Below are positions 1-5,310 of a stretch of 8,973 nucleotides of DNA, in pieces (the first letter of the stretch is position 1; each line of letters begins with the position of its first letter). The position numbers and the translations under genes were made by a program. The stretch comes from Candidatus Acidiferrum typicum (GTDB taxonomy: Bacteria; Acidobacteriota; Terriglobia; Acidiferrales; UBA7541): contig JAOAPW010000095.1 of assembly GCA_025463105.1 (NCBI GenBank), forward strand, positions 1 through 8,973, given 5' to 3'. Under the pieces are notes generated by a model. The model did not search any database and was not told the origin of the DNA. It saw nothing but the letters and a program-made list of their open reading frames with translations.

Positions 1-126
1 CGACTGCATAAAGAGGGCAACACGATCATTGTGGTCACCCACGAAAACGACATCGCCCAGCGAGCCGACCGCATCATCCACGTCCGCGACGGCAAAGTCG
101 AATCCGATGAGGCGGTAAAACACTAG
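1..126 (+). CDS. ABC transporter ATP-binding protein, C-terminal end (MacB/LolD-like), partial
   Basis: Only the last 41 codons are present, in frame from base 1 to the TAG at 124-126. The peptide carries a beta strand followed by VTHE, the H-loop (switch) histidine at window residue 14 that contacts the ATP gamma-phosphate. It continues with DIAQRADRIIHVRDGKV, a typical end of an ABC nucleotide-binding domain. The wording around the H-loop resembles the MacB/LolD/FtsE class, which pairs with FtsX-like permeases for lipoprotein or macrolide/peptide export. Substrate and exact subfamily cannot be told from so short a tail. The Walker motifs and signature lie upstream of the window. The domain ends soon after the H-loop, so this is a stand-alone ATPase and not one fused to a C-terminal permease. 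The next gene on this strand starts 167 nt later. Confidence 0.85.
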   Translation, partial: RLHKEGNTIIVVTHENDIAQRADRIIHVRDGKVESDEAVKH

Positions 127-144
127 CGGGCATCTGAAAAATGG

Positions 145-175
145 GTTTTGTGGGTCGCGGCTTCAGCCCCTGAAG
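145..175 (+). repeat. Dispersed intergenic repeat, copy 1 (hairpin with GTTTTGTGGGTCG core)
   Basis: Bases 145-157 read GTTTTGTGGGTCG. The same 13 bases occur exactly on the opposite strand at 4371-4383. In both places they are followed within a few bases by a CTTCAG-containing hairpin. Here the stem is CTTCAG (161-166) with CTGAAG (170-175) around a CCC loop. The repeat lies in the 167-nt gap between the ABC ATPase tail and the metallophosphoesterase gene. It looks like a REP-type palindromic element; it could in part serve as a weak transcription barrier after the ABC gene, but no T-run follows. Confidence 0.55.
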
Positions 176-293
176 TGCCAATCACGCCGTCGATGGGATT
201 GATGAGAGCGGTTGCAATGCATGGTCCCACGCGCGTCGACATGTATTTATTTCAGAATCGTGTTGTAACGAGATTCTTCGAGGAACCTTCCGA

Positions 294-1403
294 GTGCGAC
301 GCAGAATTGCGATCTTTGCTCTTATCGTGCAGTCGATTCTGTTCCTGATTCACTTTTTCCTCTACGCAACATGGACGTTTTTCTGGGATGAAGCCCGCTC
401 TCAGGGCCATTTGACGCTGCAATTAACGATTGCAGTCTTGTCCGTAAGCTTTGTTTCGGCGTCCCTGCTGGGAATTCGCTATTTCAATTCGCTCGTCCGT
501 ATTTATTACACAATTTCAGCCGTTTGGCTTGGATTCGTGAATTTTGGATTTATGGCCGCATGTGCGTGCTGGATTTTTTATGGCGGGCTCAGGATCTTTG
601 GTTTCCATGCGGATCGGCGGCTCCTGGCCGGCACATTTTTGGGGCTCGTCATGCTGGCGACGCTTTATGGAATCGTCAACGCCTCCTGGATTCGTGTTAA
701 AAAAATCACGGTCAAGCTTCCGAATCTTCCCGAATCATGGCGCGGCCGCGTCGTCGCGCAGGTAAGTGACTTGCATCTTGGGCACATCCAGAATCTTGCA
801 TTCATCCGGCGAATAGTCGCGTCGCTCAAGCGACTCGGGCCGGATGCCGTATTTATTACAGGTGATCTCTTTGACGGCGTGGCGGCGGATGTCGACCGGC
901 TCAGCAAGCCCTGGGCAGAGACGGCTGCGCCACTCGGAACGTATTTTATAACGGGAAATCACGAGGAATTTTCCGATCGCACAAAGTACTTGGACGCGCT
1001 CAGGCGCTACGGCGTCCGCATTCTGGACAATGAAAAAATCATTGTGGACGGCTTGCAGCTTGTTGGCGTGCACGACCGGGATTCGGCGTCCACCGAGCGA
1101 TTCCGGTCACTACTGAAACGGGCCGCGGTTGACCGCGAGCGAGCCTCCGTTCTGCTGGTCCACGAGCCCCGCCACCTGAGTGTGACTGAAGAAGCCGGGA
1201 TTTCCCTGCAGCTCTCCGGACACACGCATCGGGGACAATTTTTTCCGTTCACGCGCATTGTGTCCGGCATCTACAAGCAGTATGCGTACGGGTTGCAAAC
1301 TTTTGGCCGGCTTACCGTCTACACGACCTGTGGGACCGGAACCTGGGGACCGCCGATGCGCGTCGGGACAAATCCTGAGATCGTCTTGATTCGATTTGAA
1401 TGA
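294..1403 (+). CDS. Membrane-anchored calcineurin-like metallophosphoesterase
   Basis: A 369-residue protein with a membrane N-terminus and a catalytic C-terminal domain. About four hydrophobic segments lie near residues 5-31, 42-60, 70-97 and 109-130. The phosphoesterase domain then runs from about 150 to the end. It has the full set of dimetal motifs in order: SDLHLG (158-163; D159, H161), GDLFDG (190-195; D191), GNHE (221-224; N222, H223), a histidine in LVHEP (H290) and GHTHRGQ (309-315; H310, H312). This arrangement matches the YkuE/YaeI-like group of membrane-associated phosphoesterases, some of which act on lipid-linked phosphates or pyrophosphates. The substrate here is unknown. The start is a GTG at 294 with GAGGA at 280-284, nine bases upstream; the frame stays open further upstream but without a better start. 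No partner gene is evident, since the next gene is 148 nt away. Confidence 0.9.
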   Translation: MRRRIAIFALIVQSILFLIHFFLYATWTFFWDEARSQGHLTLQLTIAVLSVSFVSASLLGIRYFNSLVRIYYTISAVWLGFVNFGFMAACACWIFYGGLRIFGFHADRRLLAGTFLGLVMLATLYGIVNASWIRVKKITVKLPNLPESWRGRVVAQVSDLHLGHIQNLAFIRRIVASLKRLGPDAVFITGDLFDGVAADVDRLSKPWAETAAPLGTYFITGNHEEFSDRTKYLDALRRYGVRILDNEKIIVDGLQLVGVHDRDSASTERFRSLLKRAAVDRERASVLLVHEPRHLSVTEEAGISLQLSGHTHRGQFFPFTRIVSGIYKQYAYGLQTFGRLTVYTTCGTGTWGPPMRVGTNPEIVLIRFE

Positions 1404-1409
1404 TGATCC

Positions 1410-1427
1410 TTCCGGCGTTTGTCGGAA
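1410..1427 (+). terminator. Possible weak terminator after the metallophosphoesterase gene
   Basis: Seven bases past the stop codon, TTCCG (1410-1414) can pair with CGGAA (1423-1427) around an 8-nt loop, followed by an A/T-rich stretch (AAATAATTCTAAAATTT). The stem is short and the downstream run is not a clean T-tract, so this is only a candidate. Confidence 0.25.
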
Positions 1428-1497
1428 AATAATTCTAAAATTTCAGCCGACCCTGCCGAGTGCGGCGTTCTCCCGGTGACAGTAACGCGGAGTGTTT

Positions 1498-1529
1498 CAT
1501 CCTAACTCGAAGTTAAGGATGATATAAAT
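1498..1529 (+). promoter_or_regulatory. Imperfect dyad next to a TATAAA box upstream of the aminotransferase
   Basis: CATCCTAAC (1498-1506) and GTTAAGGATG (1512-1521) form an inverted repeat, nine pairs with one bulged A, around TCGAA. It directly abuts ATATAAAT, whose TATAAA at 1523-1528 could be a -10 box 23 nt before the ATG at 1552. No convincing -35 hexamer is seen. The dyad would sit where the -35 and spacer should be, so an operator is plausible; a 5' mRNA hairpin is excluded if transcription starts just after the -10 box. The remainder of the 148-nt gap (1404-1551) shows nothing else I can name. Confidence 0.3.
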
Positions 1530-1551
1530 CAAGTGGTAGCTCATCGACTAC

Positions 1552-2742
1552 ATGTTCGCCTCACGCACAAATTGGCGGTTGGACCAGAATCGGTTCGCAC
1601 AGGCGCTTGACGCGCATCGCCGCGCGGGCAAAGAGTTGCTGGACCTGACCATCTCGAATCCCACCGAGTGCGGCGTGTCCTATCCGGAAGCGGAAATTCT
1701 AGAGGCGTTGTCCGACCCGCGGGCGCTCGCGTACGTACCGGAGAGCAGGGGACTCCGCGAAGCGCGCGAAAGTGTCGCCGGTTATTACGACGGGCGAATG
1801 GGATTTGCGGGGCCTGGACAAAGTGTCGATCCTGAGCGCATCGTACTTACTTCGGGAACCAGCGAAGGATACAGCCACATTTTTCGACTGCTCTGTGATG
1901 TCGGCGACGAAGTTCTCGTTCCCGCACCGAGCTATCCGCTGTTTGAATTTCTCGCCGATCTTGCGGACATCCAGCTCGTTCCCTATCCACTTTTCTACGA
2001 TGACGGCTGGGGAATCGATTTCGCATCGTTGCGCGAGGCGCTGACGTCGCGTTCGCGAGCCGTGCTGGTTGTGCATCCGAACAATCCGACCGGCTCGTTC
2101 ATCAAGCCGCGCGAGGCTGCCGTACTGACCGAGATTTGCGCGGAGCATGAGATGGCCATTGTGGCCGACGAAGTTTTTCTTGATTACGCGGACGAGTTCC
2201 AAAATGCCGATCTAGCGCGGACGTTTGCATTGCACGATGCGGCGCTCACATTTACGCTGAGCGGTCTTTCCAAAATTTCACTATTGCCGCAAATGAAGCT
2301 GGCCTGGATGGTTGTGAGCGGCCCGCAGGAGCTCGTTCAAACAGCTGTCGCGCGGCTTGAAATCATCGCGGATACTTATCTTTCGCCCAGCACCCCGGTG
2401 CAACTAGCGCTGCCAAAATTTCTCGCGTTGCGAAACGACCTTCAGGCGCAATTGCAGCAGAGAATCTCCGCCAATCTTGCGATCCTCGATGCCATGCTGC
2501 GCGAATCGAAGCTGCTCGCGCGCCTCGATCGCGAAGGCGGTTGGTACGCAATCCTCCGCGTCCCGGCCACGGGGCCCGATGAGTCCCTGGCCGTCGAACT
2601 GCTCGAACGCAGCTCAGTCCTCGTACATCCCGGAAGTTTCTTCAATTTTTCGCGCGATGGTTTCCTGGTGCTCAGCTTGATTACGCCGGAAGAACAGTTT
2701 CAAGAAGGAGTGCGGCGGCTGGGGAAGTTCTTCGAAGGATGA
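1552..2742 (+). CDS. PLP-dependent aminotransferase, class I/II (fold type I), divergent active site
   Basis: A 396-residue protein, the usual length for this family. Visible landmarks are SNPTE near 35-39 (substrate loop), SGTSEGYSHIF (101-111; PLP phosphate-binding region), HPNNPTG (175-181; the Asn contacting the PLP ring oxygen), ADEVF (205-209; D206 pairs with the pyridine nitrogen) and SGLSK (237-241; K241 forms the Schiff base). Two conserved arginines are changed. The phosphate-contacting Arg eight residues after the catalytic Lys is K249 (in LPQMKLAW), and the Arg that usually binds the substrate carboxylate near the C-terminus is V373 (in FLVLSL, 371-376). It therefore probably belongs to a separate subgroup whose amino donor and acceptor cannot be predicted. 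The ATG at 1552 is the first start after an in-frame TAG at 1537-1539, and no clear Shine-Dalgarno precedes it. The gene stands alone and converges on the toxin gene with 38 nt between the stops. Confidence 0.93.
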   Translation: MFASRTNWRLDQNRFAQALDAHRRAGKELLDLTISNPTECGVSYPEAEILEALSDPRALAYVPESRGLREARESVAGYYDGRMGFAGPGQSVDPERIVLTSGTSEGYSHIFRLLCDVGDEVLVPAPSYPLFEFLADLADIQLVPYPLFYDDGWGIDFASLREALTSRSRAVLVVHPNNPTGSFIKPREAAVLTEICAEHEMAIVADEVFLDYADEFQNADLARTFALHDAALTFTLSGLSKISLLPQMKLAWMVVSGPQELVQTAVARLEIIADTYLSPSTPVQLALPKFLALRNDLQAQLQQRISANLAILDAMLRESKLLARLDREGGWYAILRVPATGPDESLAVELLERSSVLVHPGSFFNFSRDGFLVLSLITPEEQFQEGVRRLGKFFEG

Positions 2743-2780
2743 GTTCCGGGTGCGTTTTATTTCGCTTCATCTTGACATTG

Positions 2781-3050
2781 TTAGCGATAGATATCCTTGC
2801 GATGCCCGACCTGGACCACAAGAATTATGAGGCGATCGTCTTCGATTTTGCAGATAAGCCTGTAATCTCCCACGCGATATTTCCAGAATTCCCCAAGCCG
2901 AGAGCCTTGCAAGGCTCGACCAATGCTACGAGGATCGTCTAGCTTAGCCAATCGATCGCGAACGAATTTCAGGATGCGACTGGCGTGCTGCGAGTCGAGT
3001 TTGGTCAGCTCCCGGTCCGCGGCAATAGAGAACTCAATCGTCCATGCCAT
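2781..3050 (-). CDS. RelE/ParE-superfamily toxin (putative mRNA interferase)
   Basis: An 89-residue basic protein with the compact RelE fold pattern. An N-terminal strand (WTIEFS) and helices rich in Arg/Lys are followed by the core LGEFWKYRVGDYRLI (52-66) and the terminal VGHRKDIYR (81-89). By position K57, R59, R64, R84 and Y88 match the basic and aromatic residues that RelE-type toxins use to hold and cut ribosome-bound mRNA. This mapping is from family knowledge, not an alignment. The ATG at 3050 overlaps the antitoxin gene by 17 nt, which implies translational coupling. The set of active residues looks intact, so the toxin is probably functional. A ParE-like gyrase inhibitor is the main alternative, but the HRKDIYR ending favours RelE. 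Confidence 0.88.
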   Translation of the reverse strand: MAWTIEFSIAADRELTKLDSQHASRILKFVRDRLAKLDDPRSIGRALQGSRLGEFWKYRVGDYRLICKIEDDRLIILVVQVGHRKDIYR

Positions 3051-3258
3051 GACGCTTTAGGACGTCATCCAGGGTAATTGTGTCATCTCGACCATCACGA
3101 ATACGCTCCAGCGCACGCTCGGCGAGATACAAATCTTCGAGATCTTCCAAGTGCTGCAGGATTGCCTCACGGGCATAGAAAGTTTTGGTGCGCCCCGTAC
3201 GTCGGGCAAGGTTTTCCAACCGTTTCTCAATAGATTGAGGGAGTCGAATAGCCAGCAT
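3034..3258 (-). CDS. Ribbon-helix-helix antitoxin (RelB/DUF6290-like)
   Basis: A 74-residue protein starting MLAIRLPQSIEKRL. The opening strand AIRL and the helices covering about residues 8-42 form a ribbon-helix-helix DNA-binding domain. The acidic, helical C-terminus (EDLEDLYLAERALERI and onward) is the usual toxin-wrapping part. I place the start at 3258, not at an in-frame start at 3285, because GAGGAA at 3262-3267 (minus-strand sense) lies just upstream of 3258. The RHH motif also begins immediately after that Met, and the longer start would lie in the promoter. The antitoxin should neutralise the toxin encoded downstream and repress its own promoter. It begins 39 nt after the truB stop. 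The pair seems less G+C-rich than truB, consistent with acquisition, but I did not quantify this. Confidence 0.88.
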   Translation of the reverse strand: MLAIRLPQSIEKRLENLARRTGRTKTFYAREAILQHLEDLEDLYLAERALERIRDGRDDTITLDDVLKRHGMDD

Positions 3259-3269
3259 AAGTTCCTCGC

Positions 3270-3284
3270 TATACAAGTATAACA
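3270..3284 (-). promoter_or_regulatory. Toxin-antitoxin promoter with overlapping palindromic operator
   Basis: Read on the minus strand, TGTTATACT (3284-3276) is an extended -10 element (TGn then TATACT). A perfect 12-bp palindrome, TATACTTGTATA (3281-3270, 5-bp arms around TT), overlaps the -10 hexamer. It ends 11 nt before the antitoxin ATG. Ribbon-helix-helix antitoxins bind short dyads like this, so occupancy would block RNA polymerase. No good -35 box is seen, which fits an extended -10 promoter. The GAGGAA ribosome-binding site at 3267-3262 follows directly. Confidence 0.6.
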
Positions 3285-3297
3285 TAAAACCGCAGCG

Positions 3298-4272
3298 TCA
3301 CGCTTCGGCTTCGAGGACAACCACAGGTTGATAAGTGCGCGGCACAACGGCTTCGGCAATGGCGATCAGGCGATCCTGTTGGCTGAAGACGCGGAGGCGC
3401 GCGGGCTTCCATTCACCGGAATTAAGTTCTGCCGTGGCGCCCTGCGCGACGCTGACGCGGCCGGGCTGAATCTGCGCAAGCTGCACGGTGAATTTTGAGC
3501 CGTGGCGCACGCGCTGTTCGACAAGTGGCGGCACGATGGCGCTCGGCAATTCCGGAAGCAAGCGCTCGATGGGAATGACGTATTGCGCGAGATTGCCTTC
3601 CGCTGCGGCGCGCGCGATATCTTCCAATTTCGCCGCCTGGTCGAGCGTGAATTCGCCGACCACGGTGCGGATAATTTCCGCCAGGTGCGCGCCGCATCCC
3701 AGCGCCGCGCCCATATCGTGGGCCAGCGAGCGAATGTAAGCACCCGCCGCGCATTCGATGGAAAACTTGGCGAGCGTCCCGGCAACTTCGTCAACGCGAA
3801 AATCGTACACTTCGATGTCAACGGCTTTCAGGTCGACGGGTTTTTTCTTTCGTGCGAGCTCGTGTGCCGGGCGTCCATGAATTTTTTTCGCCGAGTAAGG
3901 GGGCGGCATTTGCGGGAAGAGGCCCACGCGCGCGGCTGCCAGGCGTTCGATTTCGGCCCGGTCGAGCGCCGGCGCGGTGTCTGGTCCCTGCGCCGTGCCG
4001 TCCGCGTCGTAGGTGTCTGTCGCAAACCCGAACCGGAATGTGGAGGTGTAGCGTTTGCGGCGTCCCGCGTAAAACTGCGCGAGCCTTGTGGCGCGGCCAA
4101 GCAGCAGCACGAGCACGCCAGTCGCCAGCGGATCAAGCGTTCCCAGATGGCCGATCTGCCGAAATCCGAGGATACGGCGAGCGGCATCCACGACGTCATG
4201 CGACGTCCTGCCCTGTGGTTTGTCGATGATCAAGGCGCCGTCCAGCGGCGCGGGTTGAGGTTTTCGTGGCAT
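3298..4272 (-). CDS. truB: tRNA pseudouridine(55) synthase TruB
   Basis: A 324-residue enzyme, close to the roughly 310 residues usual for TruB. It isomerises U55 to pseudouridine in the T-arm of tRNAs in the cytoplasm. The start region has the family hallmark LIIDKPQGRTSHDVV (14-28). The catalytic motif follows in GHLGTLDPLATGVL (41-54), with D47 the nucleophilic aspartate. KRYTSTFRFGFATDTYDADG (73-92) and AGAYIRSLAHDMG further on are also conserved TruB segments. The C-terminal 80 or so residues form the small RNA-binding domain. ATG at 4272 is preferred because it puts the catalytic Asp at the normal position. The upstream GAGAG is distant, so initiation may be weak. Unlike the tightly packed genes before it, truB is 266 nt from rbfA. 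Confidence 0.97.
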   Translation of the reverse strand: MPRKPQPAPLDGALIIDKPQGRTSHDVVDAARRILGFRQIGHLGTLDPLATGVLVLLLGRATRLAQFYAGRRKRYTSTFRFGFATDTYDADGTAQGPDTAPALDRAEIERLAAARVGLFPQMPPPYSAKKIHGRPAHELARKKKPVDLKAVDIEVYDFRVDEVAGTLAKFSIECAAGAYIRSLAHDMGAALGCGAHLAEIIRTVVGEFTLDQAAKLEDIARAAAEGNLAQYVIPIERLLPELPSAIVPPLVEQRVRHGSKFTVQLAQIQPGRVSVAQGATAELNSGEWKPARLRVFSQQDRLIAIAEAVVPRTYQPVVVLEAEA

Positions 4273-4316
4273 GGACGGCCGCGGGCTCTCAGCTGCAGAA
4301 ATGTGCTAATCAAAGC

Positions 4317-4340
4317 CTTCAGGGGTTAAAACTCCTGAAG
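4317..4340. repeat. Hairpin 1 of the rbfA-truB spacer
   Basis: CTTCAGGGGTT (4317-4327) pairs with AACTCCTGAAG (4330-4340) around the central AA, with one G-T pair. As a palindrome it spans 24 bp. It lies 44 nt before the truB start codon in the direction of transcription. The CTTCAG/CTGAAG arm ends match those of the hairpin at 161-175, suggesting the same repeat family. Confidence 0.6.
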
Positions 4341-4354
4341 CAGGCGCAACGCTT

Positions 4355-4383
4355 GTCGTGCCTGAAGGCACGACCCACAAAAC
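4355..4383 (-). repeat. Dispersed intergenic repeat, copy 2 (hairpin 2 of the spacer)
   Basis: Bases 4355-4362 (GTCGTGCC) and 4367-4374 (GGCACGAC) form a perfect 8-bp stem with a TGAA loop. The minus-strand sequence of 4383-4371 is GTTTTGTGGGTCG, exactly the 13-mer at 145-157 on the plus strand. The two copies are thus in opposite orientation relative to the window, each in an intergenic gap. No T-tract follows on either strand, so a terminator is less likely than a REP-type element. Confidence 0.6.
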
Positions 4384-4384
4384 T

Positions 4385-4410
4385 TGAAAACTTATGAATC
4401 CTGAAAACTT
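4385..4410. repeat. Short direct repeat TGAAAACTT
   Basis: TGAAAACTT occurs at 4385-4393 and again at 4402-4410, offset by 17 nt, between two hairpins of the rbfA-truB spacer. It could be debris of repeat insertion, or paired contacts for a protein; nothing else supports a function. Confidence 0.4.
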
Positions 4411-4426
4411 TTGGCTAAGTCGACAT

Positions 4427-4442
4427 CGTCATTTTAATGACG
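4427..4442. repeat. Hairpin 3 of the rbfA-truB spacer
   Basis: CGTCATT (4427-4433) and AATGACG (4436-4442) form a perfect 7-bp inverted repeat around TT. As DNA it is a 16-bp dyad of operator-like size. As RNA the two-base loop would force opening of a pair. Confidence 0.5.
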
Positions 4443-4451
4443 TTGATTGTT

Positions 4452-4527
4452 GTAGCCCGCGTCTTCAAACGCGGGGTTATTTCTCACGATTGGCAAACAA
4501 ACCCTCGCCTCTGAGGAGGCGGGCTAC
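4452..4527. repeat. REP-like element bounded by GTAGCCCGC/GCGGGCTAC inverted repeats
   Basis: The element starts with GTAGCCCGC (4452-4460) and ends with its exact reverse complement GCGGGCTAC (4519-4527). Each end holds its own hairpin. CCCGCG (4456-4461) pairs with CGCGGG (4470-4475), and CGCCTC (4506-4511) pairs with GAGGCG (4516-4521) around TGAG. Two hairpins with matching outer ends resemble paired REP units (BIME-type). It begins 11 nt downstream of the rbfA stop codon in the transcript. On that strand the GAGGCG-type hairpin is followed by GGGTTTGTTTG, so it might also act as a leaky terminator. Confidence 0.6.
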
Positions 4528-4538
4528 CAATTCGCAAC

Positions 4539-4898
4539 TCACTGCGCGGGCTTCCTGGTCTGGCGCAGAAGCTCTTCGATCCGCTGGCTGTATTCCTCTG
4601 AGTGATCGAGCGTGAAATGAATGTCAGGCGCGCGGCGAAGCTGAATGCGTTCCGTCAACTCATGGCGAATGTAGCCGACGGCTGCGGCGAGGCCCCTGAT
4701 TGTGGTCTTCTGCTCAGCTTCGGTTCCCATCACGCTGACGAATACGCGCGCGTGTTTCAGGTCAGGCGTGACGCGCACCTCGGTAATTGTGACCAGGGCG
4801 GCAATGCGCGGGTCTTTCAATTCACCCGCGACCATGATGCCCAACTCGTGAAGGATTTCCTCGGCGACGCGTTCGTGCCGATGTCCCGCGATCGTCAT
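4539..4898 (-). CDS. rbfA: 30S ribosome-binding factor RbfA
   Basis: A 119-residue protein within the normal size range of RbfA. It is a KH-like RNA-binding protein that binds the immature 30S subunit near helix 1 of 16S rRNA. There it helps late maturation and cold adaptation. Family marks are RVAEEILHELG (10-20), LKDPRI (27-32), the strand pair TITEVRVTPDLKHARVFVSV (37-56) and the C-terminal TERIQLRRAPDIHFTLDHS segment, all in the expected order. Start is ATG 4898 with a weak GTGAG upstream. It follows ylxP after 51 nt, and the order infB-ylxP-rbfA-truB is the same as in Bacillus subtilis. Confidence 0.95.
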   Translation of the reverse strand: MTIAGHRHERVAEEILHELGIMVAGELKDPRIAALVTITEVRVTPDLKHARVFVSVMGTEAEQKTTIRGLAAAVGYIRHELTERIQLRRAPDIHFTLDHSEEYSQRIEELLRQTRKPAQ

Positions 4899-4949
4899 CG
4901 TTGTCTCACTGATTGCAGAATTTCTTATGATTTCGCACTTGCGGTTTCA

Positions 4950-5231
4950 CTAAAGCACTTCCAGATCATGCCCGATCAGATCGCGGCCCAGCAGCCGTTC
5001 GGAATCCTCGAGCACATTGCGCAGAGATTGTTCCAGATGCGTGTTGTTGTTCGACAAACTTACGACGCCAACCACCGATCGCTGCCAGGAATCCTGCCCT
5101 TCGAGTTCAGCCACGGCCACATTAAACTTACCTCGCAGCCGGTCTTTCAGGCTGCGCAAAACCTGCCGCTTGTCTTTTAGCGAGTGCGCCTCGGGAATAT
5201 AGATTTCCAGGGTGAGCAAACCGATTGGCAT
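4950..5231 (-). CDS. ylxP: DUF503 family protein (YlxP-like)
   Basis: A 93-residue protein with the DUF503 pattern: an N-terminal strand MPIGLLTLEIYIP, then HSLKDKR (16-22), a long helix, FNVAVAE (36-42) and DSWQR (47-51). It then has a hydrophobic strand VVGVVSLSN and a C-terminal helix. The family is small, ferredoxin-like in fold, and genetically tied to infB and rbfA; a role in ribosome maturation is proposed from context and is not proven. I chose the ATG at 5231, with an AGGGAAG just upstream, since the family sequence begins there. A longer reading frame to 5438 overlaps the 3' end of infB and its extra residues look like an out-of-frame reading. Confidence 0.9.
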   Translation of the reverse strand: MPIGLLTLEIYIPEAHSLKDKRQVLRSLKDRLRGKFNVAVAELEGQDSWQRSVVGVVSLSNNNTHLEQSLRNVLEDSERLLGRDLIGHDLEVL

Positions 5232-5283
5232 CGTCTTCCCTGTGAATGGACCTGAAAATGAGCCTGCAAATAAGACTGCGAGC

Positions 5284-5301
5284 GGGCCCTGCGCAGGGCC
5301 C
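5284..5301. repeat. Perfect 18-bp G+C palindrome between infB and ylxP
   Basis: GGGCCCTGCGCAGGGCCC reads identically on both strands. In the transcript it can form a 7-bp stem with a GCGC loop, starting 9 nt after the infB stop. Only a loose CTTATTT follows some 10 nt later, so it is not a standard intrinsic terminator. A partial transcription block or an mRNA 3'-end/processing structure is possible. Confidence 0.6.
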
Positions 5302-5310
5302 AGGTGAAGA

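Noticed and set aside
148..348. 66-codon + strand frame across the repeat and the metallophosphoesterase start
   Set aside because: It covers the hairpin repeat and runs out of frame into a clearly supported gene; there is no ribosome-binding site or recognisable motif.
3259..3285. Antitoxin starting at 3285 with nine extra residues
   Set aside because: That start lies within the extended -10 element and palindrome, and it would put extra residues before the ribbon-helix-helix strand. The ATG at 3258 has a close GAGGAA.
3502..4329. 275-codon + strand frame opposite truB
   Set aside because: TruB on the other strand has all its family motifs, while this product has none and lacks a sensible start context.
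4273..4538. CRISPR array or riboswitch in the hairpin-rich spacer
   Set aside because: The repeats are inverted and differ from each other, with no regular direct-repeat/spacer periodicity, and I recognise no riboswitch core.
4394..4615. Small + strand frame in the rbfA-truB spacer
   Set aside because: It consists of repeat sequence plus antisense rbfA, with no coding signature.
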